This document shows positions 1 through 7,552 of a DNA stretch of 7,552 bases, in pieces (within the stretch, counting starts at the first letter, position 1; every line of letters begins with the position of its first letter). A program made the translations under genes and the position numbers. The DNA lies in contig SKOL01000726.1 in assembly GCA_007120055.1 (NCBI GenBank), forward strand, positions 1 through 7,552, read 5' to 3'. The notes under the pieces are model-generated. The model saw nothing but the letters and a program-made list of their open reading frames with translations. It was not told the DNA's origin and ran no database searches. This DNA is from Anaerobacillus sp. (lineage in GTDB: Bacteria > Bacillota > Bacilli > Bacillales_H > Anaerobacillaceae).

Positions 1-99
1 ACTCAAATTGTGCATTATTTACTAATTGTTGTATCGGCTAATGATACTTTCATCAGGACAAACTATGTTCGAAGCCATCTTTTAAAGGAGGCCAATAAG

Positions 100-792
100 A
101 TGGGTAAATATGATGACATTAAACAACAATTAATTGCTGAACAAAACCGCTTAAAAGAACGAATCAAAGAAGTCGATCGTTATGATTTAAATAAAACAAT
201 GTCTTTTTCTACAGGAGAGTTATCCCAATATGATAATCATCCTGCGGACACAGCAACTGATACGTATGAAAGAGGTAAAGACCTTGCTCTATTTGAACAC
301 ATTACTCAACAGTATGAAGACATAGAACTTGCTTTAGAGAAAATAGAAAATAATACGTACGGGATATGTGAAGTTTCCGGTAAAGAAATACCAATCGAAC
401 GGCTTCAAGCGTTGCCGACAGCAAGAACCTTAGCTGAATATAGTCAAGAAAAGGTTATTGCTAAAGAACGCCCTGTTGAAGAAGATGTTTTAAAAGGGTT
501 TGAAAAATATAATTTTGACAATAATTATCGCGAAACAGAGTTCGATGCGGAAGATGCTTGGCAATCTGTAGCCAGCTTTAACGATAATTCAATGGTGTTT
601 GAAGATTCAAGTCTTGATAGTGGGGAAGAGCTTGTCGGATATGTAGAAGAATTAGAAGCTTTTGCCTCAACGAGTATTGATGGGTATCAAGGCGATGAAA
701 ATGTCGCTATTCAAAGAAATGTACATTATGACCATTATATGGACCAGATCGACCGTCTAGAAGCAAGTGATGAAGAAACCGATACGTATTAA
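100..792 (+). CDS. ylyA: YlyA/YteA-family DksA/TraR-like RNA polymerase-associated regulator
   Basis: Encodes 230 aa. The ATG at 100 is chosen because AAAGGAGG at 84-91 sits 8 nt upstream; the frame stays open to a GTG at 10, but that has no ribosome binding site. Residues 1-30 are predicted helical and charged. Residues 40-65 carry the family block ELSxYDNHPAD...ERGKDLAL. Residues 87-116 align with the DksA zinc-finger region (YGIC...GKEIPIERLQALPTA). Residues 177-215 resemble the family C-terminal block (GYVEELEAF...). Of the four zinc ligands expected with C-x2-C-x17-C-x2-C spacing, only C90 remains; the others are S93, L111 and Y114, so zinc binding is unlikely. DksA-type proteins act in the RNA polymerase secondary channel. 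The B. subtilis gene in this position, ylyA, has been linked to forespore transcription; applying that here is inference from synteny. No convincing promoter is visible in positions 1-99. Confidence 0.9.
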   Translation: MGKYDDIKQQLIAEQNRLKERIKEVDRYDLNKTMSFSTGELSQYDNHPADTATDTYERGKDLALFEHITQQYEDIELALEKIENNTYGICEVSGKEIPIERLQALPTARTLAEYSQEKVIAKERPVEEDVLKGFEKYNFDNNYRETEFDAEDAWQSVASFNDNSMVFEDSSLDSGEELVGYVEELEAFASTSIDGYQGDENVAIQRNVHYDHYMDQIDRLEASDEETDTY

Positions 793-794
793 AG

Positions 795-940
795 GGGTGT
801 CTTAAACAAACGTGCGAGTTAGTCACCGTTTAAGGCACAAATAAGGCACTGCCCCAAAATAAAGTGTCAGACACATATACTTATGGGGCAGTCCTTAATT
901 TAGCATAAGTCTCTAGTGAACTGACACTTATGTGACACCC
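795..940. repeat. Nested inverted-repeat (MITE/REP-like) element between ylyA and lspA
   Basis: This stretch begins 3 nt after the ylyA stop codon and has no credible ORF. Its outer ends are a perfect 7-bp inverted repeat, GGGTGTC (795-801) and GACACCC (934-940). Inside it are four more: GTGTCTTAAAC (797-807) with GTTTAAGGCAC (828-838), 11 bp with one G-U; a 14-bp stem 842-856/884-897 with one bulged C; the small palindrome GTGTCAGACAC (864-874); and CATAAGT (904-910) with ACTTATG (926-932). ACTTATG also occurs at 879-885, and AAGTGTCAG (862-870) is repeated inverted at 921-929. Such dense nested symmetry is unusual for a plain intergenic gap and resembles small non-autonomous palindromic elements. 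No target-site duplication was recognised. It could instead simply be terminators that have accumulated. Confidence 0.45.
842..897. terminator. Probable intrinsic (possibly bidirectional) terminator after ylyA
   Basis: The left arm TAAGG-C-ACTGCCCCA (842-856, C847 bulged) pairs with TGGGGCAGTCCTTA (884-897), giving 14 bp with a very GC-rich centre. The 27-nt loop has its own small hairpin (864-874). The tail on the plus strand (AATTTA) is a poor T-tract, so termination may be partial. It lies between ylyA and the independent lspA promoter, where a terminator would make sense. It is also part of the larger palindromic element around it. Confidence 0.45.
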
Positions 941-977
941 TCATTTTCATTGTTAAGTGATGTTTACACTAATAAGA

Positions 978-1006
978 TTGTTCTCCCACTCCTCCTATGC
1001 TAAAAT
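978..1006 (+). promoter_or_regulatory. Sigma-A-type promoter with extended -10 for lspA-ylyB
   Basis: The -35 box is TTGTTC (978-983), followed by a 17-nt spacer and the -10 box TAAAAT (1001-1006). A TG one base before the -10 (998-999) makes it an extended -10. Expected transcript start is about 1012-1014, giving a leader of roughly 35 nt before the GTG of lspA. The promoter covers the ATG at 997, which argues against starting lspA there. Confidence 0.7.
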
Positions 1007-1047
1007 GCTATAGAGATGTGCAACATTGGAGAAGCGGAGGATCAATA

Positions 1048-1512
1048 GTGAAATACTACATACTAGCACTCATAATTTTAATTTTAGACCAATGGACAAA
1101 ATGGATTGTAGTCACGCAAATGGAATTAAGGCAACAAATCCCGATTATTGAAAATTTACTTTATTTCACTTCACATCGTAACAAAGGTGCGGCATTTGGA
1201 ATATTACAAGGGCAGATGTGGTTATTTTTTATCGTTACTGTCGTTGTTGTCGTGTTTGTCGTTTACTATATGAATAAGTATGCGAAAGAAAGTAAACTTT
1301 TAGGGATATCTTTAGGGCTTGTTTTAGGTGGGGCAATAGGGAATTTTATTGACAGGTTGTTCCGCGGAGAAGTTGTCGACTTTATCGATGTTTATATTTT
1401 TACATACGATTTTGCAATTTTTAATGTTGCCGATATGGCGTTAGTGATCGGTGTAGGGATTTTAATGGTACAAATATTTTTAGAAGAAAGAAACGCAAGG
1501 GAGAAAAAATAA
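1048..1512 (+). CDS. lspA: Lipoprotein signal peptidase II (prolipoprotein signal peptidase)
   Basis: This is an aspartic protease of the cytoplasmic membrane. It removes the signal peptide from prolipoproteins after diacylglyceryl transfer to the lipobox cysteine. The 154-aa product has four hydrophobic segments, at about 4-22, 57-76, 84-101 and 124-145. Family signatures are visible: LDQWTK with D14, RNKGAAFG at 44-51 with N45, GNFIDR at 98-103 with D102, VVDFID at 109-114, and FNVAD at 125-129 with D129. D102 and D129 match the catalytic pair of the B. subtilis enzyme in number, and the length is also the same. The GTG start is preferred: GGAGG (1036-1040) lies 7 nt upstream and the N-terminus [15 protein letters not shown] is typical. 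An in-frame ATG at 997 would add 17 hydrophilic residues and lies within the promoter. The stop codon overlaps the next start by one base (TAATG), so lspA and ylyB are probably translationally coupled. Confidence 0.96.
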   Translation: MKYYILALIILILDQWTKWIVVTQMELRQQIPIIENLLYFTSHRNKGAAFGILQGQMWLFFIVTVVVVVFVVYYMNKYAKESKLLGISLGLVLGGAIGNFIDRLFRGEVVDFIDVYIFTYDFAIFNVADMALVIGVGILMVQIFLEERNAREKK

Positions 1513-2435
1513 TGGAACAACATACATGGGTAATTGATGAAACAGCTGCAAATGAGCGATTAGATAAATGGCTAGCAGCTGGTGAAAACGAATGGTCACG
1601 AACTCAAGTACAGCAGTGGATGAAAGATGGCGTGATCACTGTAAATGGTAACAATGTAAAAAGCAATTATAAGTGTCAATACGGTGATGAAATTATTTTA
1701 AACGTTCCAGAACCAGAGGCTTTGGATGTCGTTGCCCAACAAATGGATCTTGATATTGTATATGAAGATCAGCATCTACTTGTCGTTAACAAACCAAGAG
1801 GAATGGTTGTTCACCCAGCACCAGGCCATTTAACAGGTACGCTTGTGAACGGTTTAATGGCTCATTGTAACGATTTATCAGGTATTAATGGAGTATTACG
1901 ACCTGGGATTGTTCACCGAATCGATAAGGATACATCTGGTCTTTTAGTAGTGGCTAAAAATGATAAAGCTCATGATTCGCTCGTAAACCAATTAAAAGCG
2001 AAAACAACAATTAGGAAATATAAAGGGATCGTTCATGGTTCGATTGCGCATGATCACGGGACGATTGATGCACCTATCGGAAGGGATAAACAAGATCGCC
2101 AAAGTATGACTGTTACTGATGACAATAGTCGCGATGCAGTTACTCATTTCAGCGTAATAGAACGGTTCAATGAATTTACATTTGTAGAATGTAAACTTGA
2201 GACTGGAAGAACCCATCAAATACGTGTTCATATGAAATATATTGGCCATCCTTTAGCTGGTGATCCGAAATACGGACCTGCTCGTACATTAAAACTACCT
2301 ATCGAAGGACAAGCTTTACACGCAGCAGTTTTAGGTTTTGTCCACCCTGATACAGGTGAAGAAATGGTGTTCGAAAAAGAGGCACCTGAAGACTTCCAAC
2401 ATTTATTAAACCATATTCGTAAAATTTCTCGTTGA
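1512..2435 (+). CDS. ylyB: RluD-family 23S rRNA pseudouridine synthase
   Basis: Encodes 307 aa, normal for the RluA/RluC/RluD family, which isomerises uridine to pseudouridine in RNA. An S4-like RNA-binding domain spans about residues 15-65 (ERLDKWLA ... GVITVNG). The catalytic domain follows from about 80. HRIDKDTSG at 135-143 contains the catalytic Asp, D138. Other family blocks are VNKPRGMVVHPAPGH (92-106) and ETGRTHQIRVH (230-240), then GHPLAGDPKYG (245-255). AGGGAG at 1498-1503 lies 8 nt before the ATG. The gene overlaps the lspA stop by one base. The lspA-ylyB-pyrR order is that of B. subtilis. By homology the substrate is probably a large-subunit rRNA site, such as the helix 69 uridines modified by E. 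coli RluD, but specificity cannot be read from sequence. Its last codon and stop are embedded in the -35 region of the pyr promoter. Confidence 0.93.
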   Translation: MEQHTWVIDETAANERLDKWLAAGENEWSRTQVQQWMKDGVITVNGNNVKSNYKCQYGDEIILNVPEPEALDVVAQQMDLDIVYEDQHLLVVNKPRGMVVHPAPGHLTGTLVNGLMAHCNDLSGINGVLRPGIVHRIDKDTSGLLVVAKNDKAHDSLVNQLKAKTTIRKYKGIVHGSIAHDHGTIDAPIGRDKQDRQSMTVTDDNSRDAVTHFSVIERFNEFTFVECKLETGRTHQIRVHMKYIGHPLAGDPKYGPARTLKLPIEGQALHAAVLGFVHPDTGEEMVFEKEAPEDFQHLLNHIRKISR

Positions 2436-2460
2436 CACTTTTAATAAAGTTTGTAATAAT
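2432..2460 (+). promoter_or_regulatory. Sigma-A promoter of the pyr operon
   Basis: The -35 is a perfect TTGACA (2432-2437), followed by a 17-nt spacer and the -10 box AATAAT (2455-2460, five of six matches). A TG at 2452-2453 makes an extended -10. The TGA inside TTGACA is the ylyB stop codon. Expected transcript start is near 2467, leaving a leader of about 240 nt before pyrR that contains the first attenuator. No operator is apparent, which fits control after initiation by PyrR. Confidence 0.8.
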
Positions 2461-2481
2461 ACAATAGAACACAACATAATA

Positions 2482-2604
2482 TTCCCTTTAATTACAGTCC
2501 AGAGAGGCTGAGAAGGAACTAGAGAACGGTCAGGTACAGTTCAAGTGTATCTGTATATTATCGTATGCTCAAAAACCTCTCATCTTCTGGTGAGAGGTTT
2601 TATT
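2482..2604 (+). promoter_or_regulatory. PyrR-dependent transcription attenuator 1 (pyrR leader)
   Basis: The PyrR-binding sequence AGTCCAGAGAGGCT is at 2496-2509 and matches the family consensus (ARUCCNGNGAGGYU). The upper stem can pair C2495, A2496 and G2497 with 2508-2510 and CC (2499-2500) with GG (2506-2507) around an AGAGA loop. An imperfect lower stem joins 2482-2489 to 2512-2518. The alternative antiterminator pairs TGAGA-A-GG (2509-2516) with CCTCTCA (2576-2582), the left arm of the terminator; GAGAGG (2502-2507) could also pair there. The two folds are mutually exclusive. In B. subtilis, UMP/UTP-bound PyrR stabilises the binding hairpin, so the terminator forms when pyrimidines are plentiful. 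Confidence 0.9.
2572..2604 (+). terminator. Attenuator 1 intrinsic terminator
   Basis: AAAACCTCTCA (2572-2582) pairs perfectly with TGAGAGGTTTT (2591-2601), an 11-bp stem with an 8-nt loop, followed by ATT. It lies 106 nt before the pyrR start codon. Its left arm is shared with the antiterminator of attenuator 1. Confidence 0.92.
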
Positions 2605-2710
2605 ATTCTCTGAAAGTTAATTGTGGGTAAAATGTTAAGATGAACGTAAATAAGGTGTTAAAGATCAGTTTTTCTAAGACCAACAACCGCTATGTAAGGA
2701 GGGTGATTAA

Positions 2711-3371
<661 letters not shown>

Positions 3372-3474
3372 GTGTGGAAGTTAGTTAGTTGGTTAGTGGT
3401 TAGGAACCTCACCCAACGTTTCATCTTAGATGAGGGCAGCAGGACGACCGCCATGAGGTTTTGTATGTAAATTA
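3372..3474 (+). other. Extra pyrP leader segment with a second foldable hairpin
   Basis: About 100 nt separate terminator 2 from the pyrP ribosome binding site, far more than the roughly 20-30 nt seen before pyrB. The left part is a run of near-repeats of GTTAG (3380-3402). Then AACCTCA (3405-3411) is complementary to TGAGGTT (3454-3460), which is followed by TTG. Enclosed between the arms are a TCATC/GATGA hairpin (3421-3425/3429-3433) and a GGC...GG-ACGA-CC-GCC hairpin (3435-3452). The outer stem with its T4 looks like a weak or decayed terminator. The function is unknown, and I match it to no riboswitch class. Confidence 0.3.
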
Positions 3475-3489
3475 GAGGAGGAACAAATA

Positions 3490-4812
3490 ATGAATAACAC
3501 AAAAGAAGTAGGAATTCATGAAATACCAAAATTAGATAAGTGGTTAGTATTAAGTTTACAACATTTATGCGCAATGTTTGGAGCAACTATTCTTGTTCCG
3601 TATTTAGTAGGATTGAGTCCTGCAGTCGCACTAGTATCAAGTGGTTTAGGAACTCTCGCATACTTATTAATTACACGCGGCCAAGTTCCAGCATATTTAG
3701 GCTCGTCGTTTGCTTTTATTGCGCCAATTATTGCCGCAACTGCGATTGGTGGACCTGAAGGGGCGATGGTCGGAAGTTTTGTTGCTGGTTTACTTTACGG
3801 TTTAGTAGCACTATTCATAAAAAAGAGTGGCGTTAACTGGTTAATGAACATTTTACCACCGATCGTTGTCGGGCCTGTAATTATGGTTATTGGATTAGGT
3901 TTAGCAGGTGTTGCTATTGATATGGCAATGAACGTGCCAGGAACGGGAGAATATAACGGAACGCTTTTTACAGTAGCGCTCGTAACTTTAGCTATTACAG
4001 TAATAGCATCGATGTTTTTTAAAGGATTTTTTGGACTTATTCCAATCTTAATCGGTATTGTTGGTGGATATACGTTCGCATATATTCAAGGGATTGTAGA
4101 TATGACACCAGTAAGTGAAGCTGCGTGGATTGCAATGCCTGAATTCATTGTTCCTTTCGTGACATATACACCTTCACTTTCATGGGAAATTTTATTGATC
4201 ATGGTACCAATTGCTGTTGTAACGATTTCTGAACATATTGGTGATCAAATGGTGCTAAGTAAAGTTGTAGGAAAGAACTTTATTAAAAAGCCAGGTTTAC
4301 ATCGCTCGATCTTAGGGGATGGAGTAGCAACAATGATTTCGTCACTCATCGGTGGGCCACCGAATACGACATATGGAGAAAATATCGGAGTTATTGCCTT
4401 AACACGTGTATACAGTGTCTTCGTTATCGGTGGAGCAGCTGTAATAGCTGTTATGTTCGGATTTGTTGGGAAAATCGCTGCTTTAATTTCGACGATCCCT
4501 ACTGCGGTAATGGGCGGTGTTTCCATCCTGTTATTCGGTATCATTGCATCAAGTGGTTTAAGAATGTTAATTGACAATAAAATTGATTTTGGTAAAAAGC
4601 GTAACTTAATTATTTCATCGGTAATTTTAGTTATCGGTATCGGTGGAGCATTTATTCAAGTATCTGAAAATATTCAAATTGCCGGAATGGCTTTAGCGAC
4701 AATTATTGGTATCGTATTAAACCTTGTTTTACCAGGAAGAGAAAAAGTAGATATGAATGAGATGTTTGCAGAAGAGTTAGAAGTAGAAGAAAATAAAAAG
4801 TCAGCAGCTTAA
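3490..4812 (+). CDS. pyrP: Uracil permease, NCS2 (UraA/PyrP) family
   Basis: A 440-aa polytopic membrane protein with many hydrophobic segments from about residue 17 to 415, close in length to E. coli UraA (14 helices). It imports uracil, in this family by proton symport, for salvage through uracil phosphoribosyltransferase. Family landmarks are LQHLCAMFGATILVP (23-37), LGSSFAFIAPI (70-80), TISEHIGD (245-252), and GGPPNTTYGENIGV (288-301). E248 and E297 are 49 residues apart, like the uracil-binding E241 and E290 of UraA. D252 stands where UraA has H245. The charged tail (after about 417) is cytoplasmic by expectation. AGAGGAGG at 3474-3481 lies 8 nt before the ATG. The gene sits between two PyrR attenuators, so uptake follows pyrimidine demand; this placement also argues for uracil rather than xanthine or urate as substrate. 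Confidence 0.95.
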   Translation: MNNTKEVGIHEIPKLDKWLVLSLQHLCAMFGATILVPYLVGLSPAVALVSSGLGTLAYLLITRGQVPAYLGSSFAFIAPIIAATAIGGPEGAMVGSFVAGLLYGLVALFIKKSGVNWLMNILPPIVVGPVIMVIGLGLAGVAIDMAMNVPGTGEYNGTLFTVALVTLAITVIASMFFKGFFGLIPILIGIVGGYTFAYIQGIVDMTPVSEAAWIAMPEFIVPFVTYTPSLSWEILLIMVPIAVVTISEHIGDQMVLSKVVGKNFIKKPGLHRSILGDGVATMISSLIGGPPNTTYGENIGVIALTRVYSVFVIGGAAVIAVMFGFVGKIAALISTIPTAVMGGVSILLFGIIASSGLRMLIDNKIDFGKKRNLIISSVILVIGIGGAFIQVSENIQIAGMALATIIGIVLNLVLPGREKVDMNEMFAEELEVEENKKSAA

Positions 4813-4816
4813 TAAT

Positions 4817-4930
4817 CATCCTTTAAATAAGTACAGAGAGACTTAAAAGGGTGTTACCGTCTGAAGTTAGGTGTAGTAAAACTACTCTTCTTTCGAGCAC
4901 CCTTATGAGCAATCATTAGGGTGCTTTTTT
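4817..4930 (+). promoter_or_regulatory. PyrR-dependent transcription attenuator 3 (pyrP-pyrB), variant binding site
   Basis: The binding site is AGTACAGAGAGACT (4830-4843), two changes from the copies at 2496 and 3266 (C4 to A, G12 to A). It still folds: lower stem CATCCTTT (4817-4824) with AAAGGGTG (4846-4853), internal AAA bulge (4825-4827), upper stem TAAGT (4828-4832) with ACTTA (4841-4845), bulged A4833, C4834-G4840, and an AGAGA loop. The antiterminator pairs AAGGGTGTT (4847-4855) with AGCACCCTT (4896-4904), 9 pairs with one G-U. It has inner stems GAAG/CTTC (4863-4866/4887-4890) and GTAGT/ACTAC (4873-4877/4881-4885). The shared strand 4847-4853 makes the two folds exclusive, as the PyrR mechanism requires. 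Confidence 0.88.
4896..4930 (+). terminator. Attenuator 3 intrinsic terminator
   Basis: AGCACCCT (4896-4903) pairs with AGGGTGCT (4918-4925). After one T-T mismatch, ATGA (4905-4908) pairs with TCAT (4913-4916) and is capped by a GCAA tetraloop (4909-4912). A six-T run (4925-4930) follows. It ends 40 nt before the preferred pyrB start. Confidence 0.92.
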
Positions 4931-4951
4931 GTACCCTCAGAAAACAGTTAG

Positions 4952-7150
<2,199 letters not shown>

Positions 7151-7154
<4 letters not shown>

Positions 7155-7552
7155 AAAGACAATTAATTTTAGAAAACGGTGAAGTATTTGTAGGACATGC
7201 ATTCGGAAGTGATAAGGAAATGGCAGGAGAGGTTGTTTTTAATACTGGTATGACTGGGTACCAAGAAATTTTATCAGATCCGTCTTATTGTGCACAAATT
7301 GTTACTTTAACTTATCCGTTAGTCGGAAACTACGGTATTAATCGTGATGACTTTGAATCTATTAAACCTTCAATTAACGGATTAATTGTAAAAGAAGCGG
7401 CAAAACAGCCTAGTAACTGGAGAAATGAAGAAACGATTGATGAACTTTTAAAGGCTAATGATATCCCTGGTTTGGAAGGGATCGATACGAGAAAGCTTAC
7501 TAGAATGATCCGCGAACACGGTACACTTCGAGGAAGACTATGCTCTATGGAA
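7151..7552 (+). CDS. pyrAA: Carbamoyl-phosphate synthase, small (glutaminase) subunit, 5' part
   Basis: The first 134 codons are in the window; the gene runs off the right edge. The small subunit hydrolyses glutamine and delivers ammonia to the large subunit, which makes carbamoyl phosphate for PyrB. The visible part is the N-terminal CarA domain: [13 protein letters not shown] (7-19), [19 protein letters not shown] (27-45), TYPLVGNYG (54-62), and [19 protein letters not shown] (110-128). The glutamine amidotransferase domain with its catalytic Cys lies beyond the edge. GGAGGAG (7137-7143) is 7 nt before the ATG, and the start overlaps the pyrC stop by 4 nt. The position directly after pyrC makes this the pyrimidine-specific enzyme (pyrAA) rather than the arginine-pathway one; that assignment rests on context, since both are homologous. 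Confidence 0.95.

Noticed and set aside
10..99. Thirty-codon N-terminal extension of ylyA from GTG 10
   Set aside because: There is no Shine-Dalgarno sequence for it, while AAAGGAGG is ideally placed for ATG 100 and the family N-terminus begins there.
997..1047. Upstream extension of lspA from the ATG at 997
   Set aside because: The codons overlap the -10 region of a good promoter, no ribosome binding site is placed for that ATG, and the added residues are atypical for LspA; GTG 1048 with GGAGG fits.
1992..2249. Minus-strand open frame (85 codons) inside ylyB
   Set aside because: It is fully antisense to conserved ylyB coding sequence, has no recognisable domain, and its composition is that of a shadow frame.
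2633..2641. Second promoter (TGTTAAGAT, extended -10 like) just before pyrR
   Set aside because: No acceptable -35 lies 15-19 nt upstream, and the main promoter at 2432-2460 is far better.
3435..3452. GG-ACGA-CC hairpin as a guanidine-II (mini-ykkC) riboswitch
   Set aside because: That class needs two hairpins with ACGR loops, and only one is present; the downstream gene is a uracil permease, not a guanidine-related gene.
3453..3470. Five-codon leader peptide (ATG ... TAA) before pyrP
   Set aside because: There is no adequate ribosome binding site and no telling codon pattern; it arises from the hairpin arm.
4245..4577. Minus-strand open frame (110 codons) inside pyrP
   Set aside because: It lies antisense to conserved transmembrane segments of pyrP, and shadow frames are common opposite such codons; there is no supporting site or motif.

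Overview
The window is AT-rich, with strong AAAGGAGG-type ribosome binding sites, sigma-A-like promoters and short gene overlaps. Gene content and order (ylyA - lspA - ylyB - pyrR - pyrP - pyrB - pyrC - pyrAA) match the Bacillus subtilis chromosome downstream of ileS. The source is therefore very probably a member of the Bacillaceae. I cannot name the genus from this stretch.

Positions 100-2435 hold three housekeeping genes. They are a DksA/TraR-like RNA polymerase-associated protein (YlyA), lipoprotein signal peptidase II (LspA, both catalytic Asp present) and an RluD-family rRNA pseudouridine synthase (YlyB). lspA and ylyB overlap by one base and share a good promoter at 978-1006. Between ylyA and lspA lies about 150 bp of nested inverted repeats (795-940), including a long terminator-like hairpin. 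This is the only part of the window that looks like accessory DNA.

Positions 2432-7552 hold the start of the de novo pyrimidine (UMP) operon. A near-consensus promoter has its -35 box on the stop codon of ylyB. It drives pyrR (RNA-binding attenuator protein), pyrP (uracil permease), pyrB (aspartate transcarbamylase), pyrC (dihydroorotase) and the first 134 codons of pyrAA (small subunit of carbamoyl-phosphate synthase), which runs off the right edge. Three PyrR-dependent attenuators can be read: before pyrR, between pyrR and pyrP, and between pyrP and pyrB. Each has a PyrR-binding hairpin (AGTCCAGAGAGGCT or a variant), an antiterminator sharing bases with that hairpin, and an intrinsic terminator. 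In the known mechanism, uridine-nucleotide-bound PyrR stabilises the binding hairpin, the antiterminator cannot form, and transcription stops. Downstream of pyrB the genes are translationally packed (8-nt and 4-nt overlaps) with no further attenuator.

I found no convincing undescribed system. The points most worth a second look are the palindromic element between ylyA and lspA, the altered third PyrR site with its apparent re-pairing, an additional foldable leader segment just before pyrP, and the loss of three of four zinc-ligand cysteines in YlyA.
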